Origin: Apricaphanius iberus
Lineage: Eukaryota; Chordata; Actinopteri; Cyprinodontiformes; Aphaniidae
Assembly: GCA_028564705.1 (NCBI GenBank)
Contig: JAPXFQ010002924.1
Span: forward strand, 2,013,001-2,077,000
Reading direction: 5' to 3'
DNA: 64,000 nt
Made by a program: the position numbers and the translations under genes. This document shows, piece by piece, positions 36,575 to 48,709 of the stretch. The notes under the pieces were generated by a model. It searched no databases and had not been told where the DNA came from. It saw only the letters and a program-made list of their open reading frames with translations. Numbering within the stretch: the first letter of the stretch is position 1; each line of letters opens with the position of its first letter.

Positions 36575-38449
36575 CTTCCCCCACAATATTTCCCATCCAC
36601 ATATAAACCTGGACCGTTGTCAGAATATGATCCAGTAATTCATAATAATGTTTTGCATTTATATTTAAAATGTTGGCTAAAAAAAGGCAGACAACTCTGG
36701 GAATGTCTGTAAAAGTGTGCATTTGGTCAATCTAGAATGTGGAGGAACCACGCACCTACACCTTCAAATGCTCAGTTTTTGGACTCACTTTTCCTGAACT
36801 ATGTGCATCGGCTGCCTCATGGTCTCTGGATGCAGTGTTTCTATTCCAGTTGATAAGGGCTTGGATTTTGTTTGTATCTGGTAATTGGAGCAATGTTGTA
36901 GTGCGAAGCACTGATATATTTCCTAGTCTACACGTGAATGAGGCTGGCAATGGAAGTGAAAGGTCAGGCCCTGGACTTGCCTTTCTCCCCCAGGGTCCTG
37001 AGCTGTAGGGGCTGGAGAACACCACAAACAATTAAACATGTTGCTTCTCAGGGCTGAGCGGCCAGACTCCTGTTGGTTAGAGAAGGTTTTTTTTTTTTCT
37101 ACTTCAGTGGGTTGTTGTTGGTCACTCTTCAGAGCAATAATCTGCAGGTCTGAGCAATCAATACCACCATGACAGCTTCAGGTTCCATTAGCACAGGCGT
37201 CTCTTGAGTGCCTGTGCATGAGGAGAGGAGCACAGACCAGGCATCAACAAACACATCAACAGGTGCAAGCACACAGATTTGCACAAGCACACACTGACAT
37301 ATATTCAGGCTCATGCTCAGAATTACCCACTCACACATGTACATGCATTAACACATGGACACTGACACAGTTGGCTGCAACATTTATGAAAACAGATTAA
37401 TACAAAACACACAGATTTATTGTTAAATATTTAATTCAATTCATATATCCAGTCATATAAACCAGACTTTACAAAGGTTAACACATATTTTTAATTTGCA
37501 TTTGATGAAATTGCCCATTAAACTGTAAGCCGTGGATAAAACATTTTGACTATCCTGCCAAAAGCTTTTTAAAATAGCTTACTAGCATGTTACTAGCCCA
37601 TTACCCCTGCCATAAGTGATATCAGGCGGCCTTTTAAGTTCTTTTAACGCCTCAATTATCAGAATATTAACAAGTTCATGCTACTATGAAAGGATGCTGT
37701 GAGAATGAATTTTGGTTCCAAGAGTACCTGGCAGTTTTCCACGGCTGAAGGTGACAGAAATCTTGCCGATCTTGCACGACATTGAAGGAGGGTGGTAGGA
37801 GCTAGCTGGGAGGGGCTTAGAAACTCAAAGTCATTGGTGCTTGGGCTACCAACTTGCCCTCCCTGCCCCAGTCCACTAGATCGGCTTTACTCAGCAGATT
37901 TCTCTCCTGTGGGAAACAAAGCAGTGGCCGCGAGCAGCTGAAACCTGCCGCACGTAACACATGGCCAAAGGCTTTGCTGTTCTAATGCTAATTATTGATC
38001 AGATGATTAGGGCAGATGAAAGGATTTTTTTTGAAGGTGTGAGCTGTTAGAGTGCATCTTCAAGTTGTCTGTGTACATGCCACAAGATCAATACTTTCAA
38101 TAAAGCTGGGCAGCTCTTTTGTTAGTCAGGCTGAGTAAAGTGATTACAGTTGAGTCTTAAGACAGATATGAAGCTGCTTTCTGGGCAAACTTCGCTAAGT
38201 TACAGACTGGTACGCTTATTCTTTTTTCTTCCCTTTTTTAAATTAAAAAACTAAGTTGCATAGCATGATGTATTAATGCGGAAAAGCTACCTAAACCAAC
38301 CTATTGTGGGTGAATCACTTTGTTGTTAAATGATCAATTCACTGTAATTAAAAATACAACCTGTCTAACAACAAAAAGAAGATTACAACATCTACAAAAT
38401 AACAGTCTTTGTTAGAATTACATGAAAGCTTATATTTGGCTTTGTAACT
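36575..38449. other. spacer, nothing firmly recognised
   Basis: The frames at 36739-37031 (89 and 91 codons on opposite strands) are chance overlaps. 37980-38110 contains TAATTATTGATCAGATGATTA, reminiscent of homeodomain/TALE sites, but nothing more can be said. Confidence 0.45.
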
Positions 38450-39000
38450 TTAGTGAACCTCAGTGAAAGACATGATCCACAAGTGAAGAGAACTTGGAAT
38501 AGTGGTGAATCTGCAGGATTGGTCTGCCTGCCAAAATGTATCTGGAGGCACATCAACAACTTATCAAGGAGGTCACAAAAGAACCCAGAACAACATCAAC
38601 ATCACTACAGTCCTCACTTTCCTCAGTTAAGGTCACTGTTTAAGATGTAACAATAAGAAAGAAAATGGGCAAATGGCATTCATTGTAGTTCCAAGGTAAA
38701 AAAAAAAAAAAAACAGCGGGTCAAAAGTACCCAAATGCCTAATGAAAAATGTATTAAAAAAAACAAAACAAAAACATCTTGATGGTGCCCAAAACTTTTG
38801 GAAAAATATTATGTAGATAGACAAGACAAAAGTTCAGCTTTTCAGAAAAAAATACATGATAGCAACAAACATAGCGGTGGCAGTGTGATTGTTTGAGGCT
38901 GTCTACTCGTTCAGCACTAGCACAACTTGCCATAACTGTTGGCACCATAATTTTGCTCTCTATTAGAAAATTTTGTGTGTGAGGAGCTGAGTATATTTGA
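38450..39000 (+). pseudogene. decayed Tc1-like transposase (second family)
   Basis: The nucleotide order follows a common fish Tc1 transposase gene: AGGAGGTCACAAAAGAACCC and AGAACAACATC at about 38570-38600, CTTTCCTCAGTTAAGGTCAC at 38618, CAACAATAAGAAAGA, AGTTCCAAGG, then the catalytic-core approach AACATCTTGATG...CAAAACTTTTGGAAAAATAT, with GACAAGACAAAAGTT standing where the gene normally reads WTDETK (here stop-Ile-Asp-Lys-Thr-Lys). CTTGCCATAACTG and TTTTGCTCTCTATTAGAAAA follow to about 38980. A poly(A) run at 38699 replaces part of the middle. No open frame spans it and no terminal repeats were found. Confidence 0.75.
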
Positions 39001-41080
39001 TACCAAGTTCAGAACTGCCCTTCAAAAGAGTATTTTCAGTTTTATTTCATGATGACAATCAAATAGAGGAATGACATTGGCATGCACTTTGAAAGATTTA
39101 ATGTGGTAACAAATATTAAGAAATTGATGACTCCTCCCAAATGCAAACAAAAGCTGAAAAAATTATTAAGCAAAAGCTATATTCTTCAAAATACAACTTG
39201 CACCTTAACACTACTATTGTTTTTAGTGAAATCCTATGCAATTGGGAAACTGTCAGTTTTTCTTTGTTGAAGATTTTTGTCTGTCTTTAACAGGCAGCAT
39301 GTAACAGCATTCGTCGCTGACACCAGGCTTTCGGGGAGCAGGTGACTTGTTAGTACTCTAAGCGACACCGGGAACAGATGTGTCCCTGACAGTGGATGGA
39401 TGGTCAGGGTCCATCTGGTCAGTGCAGCCCTGGACAGGAATGATGAATACAGCTTCATCAGTGAATAGCTGTCATCAATCGCATGGCATGGCGATGGCCA
39501 GTGACAGCCACACGCCAGCTATGGGCCTCAGGTGTGTCGGGCGGCGTTCAGGCTGGCTTTGAAATGCAGGTCAGTCAGACAAGTCTGGGTACATATCGCA
39601 ATGTAAAATGCATACGTTACAAAGCAGATGAGGCGAGTGGCTTATAAGGGGCAAAAGGAATCTGTTCAGTCTTTAATACATAAACAGACTGGGTCACAGA
39701 TTTATTTCAGCACCAGGCAGTTAGAAAGCTGTTTCGCTAAGGATGAGTAGCAGGCTTCTAGACAAGTCATGGCTCTGCATTGTCTTCCCAAGTGGTCCCC
39801 GATGAAATGTGTTGTATCCTTGTCTCCCTCTGTGCAGATGCATGGAGATGTACTAAAACACTGACCTTGCTCTGGACCATTCTGAATATCTAATGACACC
39901 TGGTCACCTTGAAGTGCCACAACTTTAAAGCAACCACTTTAAAGGGTTTTATATATTGTGGGTTGATTGTTGAGCTGTATGTAGTAAAATAGTTTAATCA
40001 AAATCCTGTTGTAAATCATTATAAAAATTACAATTAATTTACAGTGCTGCTGGAATTTCTCTATGTTCTCATCGTTGGGTTAAGTTTCACATTTAGTTAG
40101 TTTTTAAAATATTTTTTGAACCCTTTATTTCCCAGTGTGAAATAATTATATCTACTGCTTTTATGAATTAAAAAACAAGAATGTGTTGCACAACATTTAA
40201 TTTGACTGCTTTTTAGGTTTTTTAAATAATTTTAACCTTTTGCAAACTTGATAAATCTCCTTACTACATATGGTAGAATTCAGATGTTTTAGGGGTGTCC
40301 TTACACAGATCTGATTTATGAGTTTATCCTATAATTTTCAATAGTGTGAAGGACAGGGCTATTTCAGAATTGTAATTGTTAGCTTACTTTATCTATGTTT
40401 GATGTCTGTCAAGGAGTGTTGTCCACTTGGACTTCCAACTGTGTCAAAGTTTCATTAATCTGACCCAAACTGTGACCCAACATAAATATAATTTTATCTA
40501 AAAGATAACAGCTCAGGATCTGATATACTTCAGTATTAATCTGAAAGATGCTGGGACTTCTGTTTTACTGTCAGTGAAGCAAGCTTAACATGAACATGGA
40601 TTGCTAGAACTTTACCAGAGACCTCTGAAACACTACAAAAATACCTGTGTTCCATAGTGCTCCATGTGCAACTGGCAAAGGAGCATTTATCAAAAAACAT
40701 TAATTGGGGTGTATGCAGATTTTTGAGCCTGTGAGAATAATTTTGATTCTGTGTGGATCAAAAAAAAAAAATCTACATGTAATTCTAAATTGTTATCCAA
40801 GTGTCTAATTCAAAATTCCTTAAAAGTGCTTGTTGTATTATCATTTCACCCTAAGATAAGAACAGTTTAAATGTGGTAGTAAAAGTAAACAAAAATGTAG
40901 AGCTCTGGTTACAGTTATACATTTGCCTATCATGTAATGTTGCTGGCATCTTAAAAACATGGCACATGAGAGAAGATTAGAGGTAAAGGAAGTCATTGTT
41001 TTTGTCTTAAACATATGTTTTTTGTTTTTTTTTACTTTTTTTTCTCGTACCATATGTTTGGTTTCTTTACCACCAAATCA
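39001..41080. other. spacer, nothing recognised
   Basis: Frames of 60-74 codons near 39240-39920 have no domain. No gene or mobile element was recognised. Confidence 0.5.
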
Positions 41081-41146
41081 TGTAAAGCACCTTGAATTAC
41101 CTTGTGTTGAAACTGTGCTATACAGATAAAATTGCTTTGCCTTATT
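41081..41146 (+). repeat. LINE 3'-tail fragment
   Basis: TGTAAAGCACCTTGAATTAC followed by GTGCTATACAGATAAAATTG and CTTTGCCTTA is the standard end of truncated LINE copies in fish. It is of the same general type as the tails at 4651 and 23733 but not the same family. Confidence 0.5.
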
Positions 41147-42391
41147 CTGGAAAGTCAAATCTTCTTACACCTTTTTACTTGTTGCATCCTCATTCTGATC
41201 AGGGGATGTGTATTGGGATTAGGGAATGTCTATTGGGATCAACTGTGGGGAATTCACACTGTTCTGCTGCATCTGGACTGAGTACATAATTTTTGAAGTG
41301 ATGTCATTGGGTCTTTTTATGTATTACATTTAAAAATCAATCCACAGTCACCTGCTCCCCGAATTACATTTCATTGTTCTCCCTTTCTTAAATAATCCTT
41401 AGCTCAATGAAACATGAATTAAGTCATGTCAGTTTTACTTTCAAGCATCCAACAAACTGAGGTAAGAGATGTATCTCACCTAGAATAGCATTACATTAAG
41501 TAATGATATTATAGGGCCAGTGCTGGCATGTTTAATTCGCATTTAATCTGTGCAGGATGAATAGCATGTGCTGTGCTGCTCAACCAGAAACAGAAAAATA
41601 TTTGAAATGTTAAAAAGGTCTATTGTATCCTGACATATCTGGTAATTAAATTGTACATGCTATTATGTTAAAACAATAGTAATAAGATGCTTAAGCTATT
41701 TTGTCACAATACTGTGACTTTGAAACACAAATAAATAAAATGCAGACATGTAACAAGGGACTTTTTTATTTCTCTCAAAGACAGTCAATAAATATAAAAT
41801 TAAAAACTGGTGAATGTAAACAAACAGAAAAGTAGTGCACAATAAAAAACAGAGCAGAACAAAGGAAATGTTCTCAAGGAAATATCTTTGAATCGACCTG
41901 AATAGATTTTTTTCTTTTTTAAAGATATAGATTAATAGTTAAGTTAACACAGCTGTAACTGATGTCATATATATTTCAATGCAGGGGCATATAAATAGCT
42001 TGGCCATGTGGTCCACTATCAAGGAAAAAGCCCTAAACATGGTGTGCACATATGAATGACCTGTCAGAGCGCAAGAAACTCTAAAACATATTTATTGGCA
42101 TATTTCACCTTCTCTTGATAAATACAAGTCTCAGACAGTTCTGTCAAATTCTGTCAAACCTAGTATTAATCACACATTTATTTGTTGTAAATGAATTGCT
42201 GATAAGGATTGTTCTGTGTTCCATATAATATACTGTGTTCCTAATGTTGCAAATTTTTGCAAAGTATTTCCTGTTATTCAAAATTTAATATGAAAATATA
42301 ATATTACTCATTTGTAGAAATATTACAGCCCAAAGGTATTGATACATTTCCTAACTGGGACTAAATGAAAACTGGAAAAGCACTTCAGTAG
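41147..42391. other. AT-rich spacer, nothing recognised
   Basis: No gene, RNA or repeat was recognised. Confidence 0.5.
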
Positions 42392-43355
42392 TTGTGTTTC
42401 CATTACCATTTCAGGAGCATGGCATTGGGCGAGGATATGGGCGGGTTTATCTTAACAAAAGCTCCAGCAAAAATCACAAAGTCATCAAGCCCAAAACTGA
42501 TCCTCTCACAAGTTAAAAGACTCATTCACCCACCTCAAATTTCTCAGACATCCATCCGTTCATGCCTCCATCTCCTGATCTGTGTTCTTCACGCCAGTAC
42601 TGATTTAACCAGTGATCATCCAGCCTGTCGAGAGTGAAGCTGCAGACTTCCAACCTAATCCAGCCGACTCCAGCTCTCCGATCATCACGAAGACCTCCTG
42701 TTTCTCTGCTGCTACCAGCCTTCTTCCTTCCAGATACCGCAGGCTCGTGGCGGCTTCTCCATTCTTTTAAGTGGCGACTTTGCCTGCTCTACCACTTCCA
42801 GACTGGAGCATGCTCCAATCTGCATGTGGAACAGCTCAGATTACAGCTCCATTACTCTTGATAACCAGGCAAAAATAAGCCATCATACACAGTTTTCTGA
42901 CGTTCCAGATGCCGAAGCTGCAGCTGGTATCTAGTCCATTCTCTTTCCCCCTGCTTGCTGGGCTTTCACCATACATGCTGTTGATTTCTGCAAAGCATTT
43001 CCAGTGCTTGCAGTCAGCTGCTCTTCTGCCGTTGTGGTCTTCCGTGGCCTGTTACTTACACTTTAATTTCTTAATTTTCTCCTAGCAATGTTTGGAACTT
43101 GCTGGAAGCCATGATTTGCCATTCTGTGATCTCAATTCAATCAAACACTGTCAGGCCAGTCAGTAACTACCACTGCTAGATGGTAGTGAGAGCAGCATCA
43201 CTTTATTGGACCAATCGGTCCATAGCTTTCAGCACTCTTCGGATCAAGGCAGATGTCGTCCAAAAAAGAGGGTTGGCTCAGTCTTGACAAAGGTTGTGGT
43301 AACAGGCCAAATCAGGGCTGAACTGAGCAAACCCTAGTGGAAAAGGGGCATACAA
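42392..43355. repeat. possible non-autonomous DNA element
   Basis: Composition changes abruptly to C-rich, CT-rich sequence between about 42392 and 43355. The left border reads GTGTTTCCATTACCATTTCA, and the reverse complement of the right border reads CCCCTTTTCCACTAGGGTTT. These share the TTTCCA-TA core seen at ends of some fish hAT elements, but the match is weak and no target duplication was found. Frames of 75-81 codons within it lack domains. Confidence 0.25.
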
Positions 43356-45159
43356 GTGCAGCCCATAATTTTTTTTAACAATCTTTTCTTCACAGTAATC
43401 TCAAGTCTGTGGTTATTCCTGTCGCTTGAGCACCTTTTCTACCACCCTTTTTTTCCCTTCCACTTAACTTTCCTTTAATATATTTGTATATATTACCTTG
43501 TGCACTGTCATCTTATTAATCTTTTATGGCTAAAACTGCTGGTACAGTGAGTCACTGGCTGTATGCAGGAAACTTGTAAAGTCAGCAGTCTTTCCTAAGA
43601 TTATGTGGACCACTACATTTAATGTTTAATCCAGTATTGTTAATATATACAGAAAAATATTAAACTGGGTGTAAAAAATCTGTATGCCTCACCTTTATTT
43701 TAATTACAGAAATAACTAATATTTAAATATGTTTAATTGATTAAGCACATACAATTAAAATTCGACCTTCTAAAATATCATAATTTGATAGTTTACATAA
43801 TTAGATTACTGTAAAAAATGTAAAGTGCTGTAATTGCAACATGTCACAAAGTATGGTCTGTCACAGTGATCAGAATTTGTTGTAAATGTTTTTGACTTAA
43901 TCTATTTCAGCTTACTTCAGGCCTTAACTCCATAAGCAGAGAATGGAGGCAAAATCCTGCTGTGAGCTGGTTTTGTACATTTTAGTAGCCCTGTCGTTTC
44001 CTCTGCGGGATATCCCTTGGGGAAAATCATTGGGAGGAGAAGGGCATGGGGGAGGGTCCAGCAGAAAACATACACACACACACATTACATTTCCAGAACA
44101 CAGTAAGGTGTTCTGCTGTTTAGGTGTGAATAAACCTCTGAATCTCACAGGCTCGTTTTGATAATCCTTCGGGTGTGTGAAGTCAGTGTATTTTAGAGCT
44201 GCATGTCTCCTCCCTTCTGACATTTGACAAAGATGACCATCTTAATAAGAATCCTTTTCATGTTTGAAGCCAGGATTTGCTTTGTAAGACTCCTTGAAAA
44301 TGACATTAATCCACTTTTCCTTCAACAAACTGACACAATAATAGACTGGAGGTGTCACAGCTGCGTACTGTAGCAGTCGTCTGTCCTGCTAAAGCATACT
44401 GCTGCTGCCTATAGCAGTCAGAGCCCGGCAAATTGGAAATCCAGAGGAGATCATCTGTAAGGAACACATCTACCCATGGCGTGGGATACAACAAAGTCAG
44501 AGAGCAAGGGGAGACGGAAAAAAAGTCAGAAAAGCAAACATCTCTGTATGAAACAAAAAAAAGCTTGCAAGTGATTCTGGTAAAATGCAGCAAGAAGTTC
44601 CTTCATTCGTTGATCAACTTTGGGACAATAATACGGAAAGTCCTGGTAATGCAGCATTATGTTTAGTGTGAGCATTTTACTGCTAGTCATAATCACTTCT
44701 TGCTTGCTTAATGCTAATCTTCTCCTTTCCCTGTAATAGCTCAGTTGCTAAATTTTGTACAATGTTTGTCAGAACATGTTGAACAAATCACAGTACTTCT
44801 CCCAGCTTTAAAAGGGTCAGATGAAAAGATAGATTACATGCAAAGACCCACTACACAGTAAAAATGAAAGTAGTACATCTTCATGGAAAAAATATATTAA
44901 CTGCCATAGTCATGAGGTCATTCAATCACTCGACTGATATTACAGATTTTCTCGTTTCTCATATGGCATACAGATTGTTAGATAAAAACATGAAATGAAT
45001 ACATAGCTGCTCTGTAACATATATGCTGACTGAAAGCAAAGAATATCCAATAATCAGATCTGTTGAAATGTCTTACACTGTAAAATAAGTGACAATAAAC
45101 AAGTGTGCTAAATAAAAGAAGAATGTTTACCTGGATATTAGTAAGCCAAATACAAAGAT
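43356..45159. other. spacer, nothing recognised
   Basis: Contains a short (CA)n at about 44070. Frames of 72-99 codons on opposite strands at 43924-44223 are judged chance. Confidence 0.5.
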
Positions 45160-45308
45160 GGCCCAGTGGCGGGACTGTGGCTACAACATTGCTTTCCATC
45201 ACCAGTGTGTGAATGTGTGTGTGAATGGGTGAATGACTGAATGTACTGTGAAGCGCTTTGGGGTTCATAGGGACTAAATTAAGCAGTATACGAGTACAGC
45301 CAGTTTAG
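45160..45308 (+). repeat. fish LINE/SINE 3'-tail fragment
   Basis: GTGGCGGGACTGTGGCTACA, then CACCAGTGTGTGAATGTGTG, GTGAATGGGTGAATGACTGA and GAAGCGCTTTGGGGT, ending AGCAGTATACGAGTACAG. This run of phrases is a very common teleost repeat tail (normally ending in AAAGCGCTATACAAATACAG). It is 5'-truncated with no coding sequence. LINE2-like origin is likely but not provable here. Confidence 0.6.
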
Positions 45309-47396
45309 CATTTACAAAACTTCTATGAAAAACTTTTATTCTGAAAAACAAGGTAAGTAAAGAAGACTGCCTGGCTTTTTCAGTGTGAGTGAAATGGCAA
45401 ATACCGGTAAATGAATCTGTTGAAATTGCTTTCAAGGTGTATATATTATTTTAAAGTAATTGTGTTTATTTTGATTGACACAAAGTTTCAATTTGTTGTC
45501 GTAAATGAATAATGAAGTTAATTATTAAAGTTAAAAGACATCTCTAAAAATTATTTTTATACTGTCATGTTTTTTTTAAGCAATCTGACGCACATGCAGA
45601 CAAACACAAATACACAAAAGGTGTATTGAAACAATGAATATTGTCCAGGGGAAATCCACGGGGACAGAGGGGGATCTGGATAAGTGGATATACTAGAAGG
45701 AGAATGTGTTGATGATAACTGGGATTGCAAAAAGCATCTTGTTGTAGAGGGTGAAGGGAGGGTGAATGGATTGCTGGCTGTTGCTCTGTTTGCTGAACCA
45801 GGAACTGAAGACAGGTTGATGGTATGAGGATGCAGAAGTAGAGGTGATGGTGGAATGTTGAAGGGCGGACAGGTTGTTCAATGAGGTAGAGGATGGTGAG
45901 AGGAACTTGTAGGCTGCCTTTCCAGAGGTGCAGGTCCAGATCCAGGAGTAATTTCACAGTAGATAGAGACACAAGAACACAAGGAACAGGTCCAGGAAGT
46001 TGCACCACTGAAAACCTTAGAGAGGACACAAAAAGTAATTATTTTCAGCAGAGAGAAGAATGGAAAAATTATGCTCAGCCACAGCCAACATTTACTATAT
46101 GGGTTAATACTCAGGCATCAATAGACTGGCTACCAGATCCTCTTATCCAGCAAGGGATTTTTACAATTTAATTGTTTTTTTAATACAACATTTCAGCTTT
46201 TGATCTTTGTTTCCCTTTTACAAGCAGTTTTGTCTAGGGAACATTTAAAACATATATATCCTAAAAACACTGTTAGGGAGGCAATTGAGAAGTACTAAAT
46301 GCCATCCAGGCTTAAGATCATTGCTGTTGGGTGGAATCAGTTGAGTCATTTGGATGCCTTGCTTATCTAAGGGTATGGTGTTGGCAGAAGCCTTCATTGT
46401 GCATTAAAGTAGACATCAGCCTACAAGAGAGAGTGGCCTGGGAGAGAAAACTACAGTACAAACCAACAATGGCAGCTCCAGTTTTTTTTATATTTATAGC
46501 GCCCAGCAGGTGTCAGCTACAGCAGTCTCTCTGCCCCCTTTGACACCCCATGGCTGCTGCACTCCACTGTATGAAAGAAAAGCAAGGGGAAGGGTGGGCA
46601 GCTGCCGCCTGGGATTAGGTACCTGAATCCAATCTTGAGGAGCGGTGGGCTCCAGTGGCGTTAAAGTGTTTTCTGGAGAATTTCTCATGTTCCCCACAAG
46701 CTGATTATTTCCAGATTTTAGTTCTGCCTCAGTGGAGATGAGCTCCACACACTTTTGCCAGTTGTTGTTAAGATGTAGCTTGACACTTACAGGCCACACT
46801 CAGACGAGTTGTGTAATCCCATTTAAGGAGGCATATGTTACAGAAAAATAAAATTACTTGCATTTTCTTCCCTGAATCTCCAAAAGAAAAAAATTTGTAA
46901 CATTACATTTAAGAACCAGAAACTGAACACATCGCTATAATGCTAATTTTTGATTTCCTCTTTGCATGTTTGCTTTACCAAAAGACAAAAGCATTCCTTT
47001 CCACTTCTCTTTGCTTTTGCCTTTCTGTGTCAGCGCTGCCGGTCTTCTCTTGCTCATTAACCTTGCTTGTTCTTCCACTTCATAAGTCTACTAATATGAC
47101 CCCCTTACACCCCCTGACTAAAAAAAAAAAAAAAAAAAAAAACAACTCAAGTAATCAAAAAGAAGGCTAGTGGTTTCGGCATATAAAAGCATTGTACCCC
47201 GCCTCCAACTGAAAACACAAAATGTAAGCTGCAACCCTTTTAGGTTGCCTTGCCAGCAAGCATATACAAATCTGGGTATAAATTAATTTATTTTACAGTC
47301 AGAGCTTGGCAACATCTGAATCTGTGCCAAATATGCTGTGGGGCCAGTCATTTTATTTATAAGTTGAGTTAGTAATGATTAAACATTGAAACTTTA
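45309..47396. other. spacer with one poly(A) run
   Basis: A 154-codon minus-strand frame (45565-46029) is low in charged residues and has no recognised domain. It overlaps a 92-codon plus-strand frame and is judged chance. A 22-base poly(A) is at 47121-47142. 46540-46800 has balanced composition without a recognised feature. Confidence 0.45.
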
Positions 47397-47520
47397 CAGT
47401 GCTTTGCAAAAGTATTCTCTTTGAAGATTTTAACATACAATCAAAATACTTGAATTTATTTAATTGGAACTTCATGTGAACATAAATTACTGCATGCAGT
47501 AAAAATAAAATAAATAATGG
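47397..47520 (+). mobile_element. Tc1/mariner-type left end fragment
   Basis: TACAGTGCTTTGCAAAAGTA followed by TTC is the terminal repeat of a well-known non-autonomous Tc1-like family in fish. Downstream sequence is AT-rich and only loosely similar, and no right end is seen. The fragment limit near 47520 is arbitrary. Confidence 0.5.
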
Positions 47521-47689
47521 AATAGTGGAAGTAAAAATAATGCATGCATTTAAAAATTTGCAAATTATTGTAACAATTGAAATTCTAAAAAATATTCTTA
47601 TTAACACTGATACCCTAAATAAAATGTGGAACCAAGCGTTAGAGATGTTAAGAACTAACATTATAGTGAACACCAAAGAATATTTCAAA

Positions 47690-47806
47690 CAGGCAGTGGT
47701 GGGTTGGGTACACAAGCATTTTTATTGAGGAGGAGTAGCAAAACCACAGATATTTTTACTGAAGCAAAAGTAAAAAGTACCCGTCTAAGCAACTACTTAG
47801 GTTAGA
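47690..47806. repeat. older interspersed repeat interrupted by the Penelope element
   Basis: GGTGGGTTGGGTACACAAGC followed by GAAGCAAAAGTAAAAAGTAC and CGTCTAAGCAACTACT is a frequent teleost repeat phrase. It stops at the target site of the Penelope-like element, and resembling words (ATTTTACTCAAGGAAAAGG) reappear beyond the nest near 58915. The Penelope element therefore seems to have landed in an older repeat. Confidence 0.4.
47794..47806. repeat. 13-bp target-site duplication of the Penelope-like element (left)
   Basis: TACTTAGGTTAGA here is repeated exactly at 58449-58461, directly outside the two ends of the Penelope-derived sequence. A length of 13 bp suits this class of element. Confidence 0.75.
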
Positions 47807-48134
47807 CCAAGGAGATTTCAATCAAACGCAACTGGACTTGGTAATTTGTCTTTGAAGACGTTTCACCTCTTATCCAAGAGGCTTCATCAGTTCATGCTCG
47901 CCGCTGACCAGGCTGGGACTGGTCCAACTAACTGGTGGGGAGACTCAGCTATTTAACCTCTTGGAGGGCTTTTACAAGAATCATTATGTCATTGGATCCT
48001 TTGTGCTCCATGTCTTAACAACGGTCGTTGGCGTGTCGCATATTGGTGGAGGTTAGGTTTCGGCTTCATTAGTGCCCTATTGTGTTATAACAACAGTCAT
48101 TGGAGTCACAGTTGTTTCTGTTATTAGAGGCTAA

Positions 48135-48709
48135 GACTACGTCCACACTAAGCCGGGTAAGGTTATACGGGGAGTTAGACGCCTAATGTTATCCACTTAA
48201 CACGAGCATTTACGCCCCGTTTAAGGTCCGTTTAAGTTCCCATGATTGTGCAATCCCATACCGACCTGTGCAAATACTGGCCATGCGCGAAAAGACGCGT
48301 ATAATCTACGTAATCTACGCCTACATAATATATACAAGAAGCTCTACAGCACAGTACATAGCTGCTTGTCCCGTTAACCGAAGAGAACAATAGCTGCTCA
48401 GAAGAAGAGAGAGTTTTTGGTGTGGACAGACGACGAGATCGATTTATTAGTCTTCGCTGTTGTCTTTGTCTGTAGTGTCGTATTGTTATTGACGCAGCAT
48501 TCAGTGACGCCAATTCCTTTCATTATCCGGGGAAGCTGTCCACACTAGCACGTTTAGCCGTTGAATTAAGATTTACACGGCTCTCTTACCCGGCTAATAG
48601 TTATCCGGTCACAGACCTTAAATGACGCCGGGTTAGTGTGGACGATAGGGGGGTGTAGACTAAATAATTATACGTTTAAGGCATTATCCGGCTTAGTGTG
48701 GACGTGGCC
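48135..48709. mobile_element. PIF/Harbinger MITE, 575 bp, TAA duplication
   Basis: Left terminus GACTACGTCCACACTAAGCC; the reverse complement of the right terminus is GGCCACGTCCACACTAAGCC, followed in both by GG. TAA flanks both ends (48132-48134 and 48710-48712). On the plus strand a frame near 48393-48455 reads AAQKKREFLVWTDDEIDLLV, which resembles the start of a Myb/SANT-type DNA-binding protein carried by autonomous Harbinger elements; the codon before it is ATA where an ATG would be expected. The element is thus probably an internally deleted Harbinger retaining the beginning of the Myb-like gene. It sits inside the C-terminal coding end of the Penelope-like element. Confidence 0.78.

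Noticed and set aside
45565..46029. 154-codon minus-strand frame
   Set aside because: No domain, and an overlapping plus-strand frame of 92 codons shows the region is simply stop-poor; no splice or promoter context.
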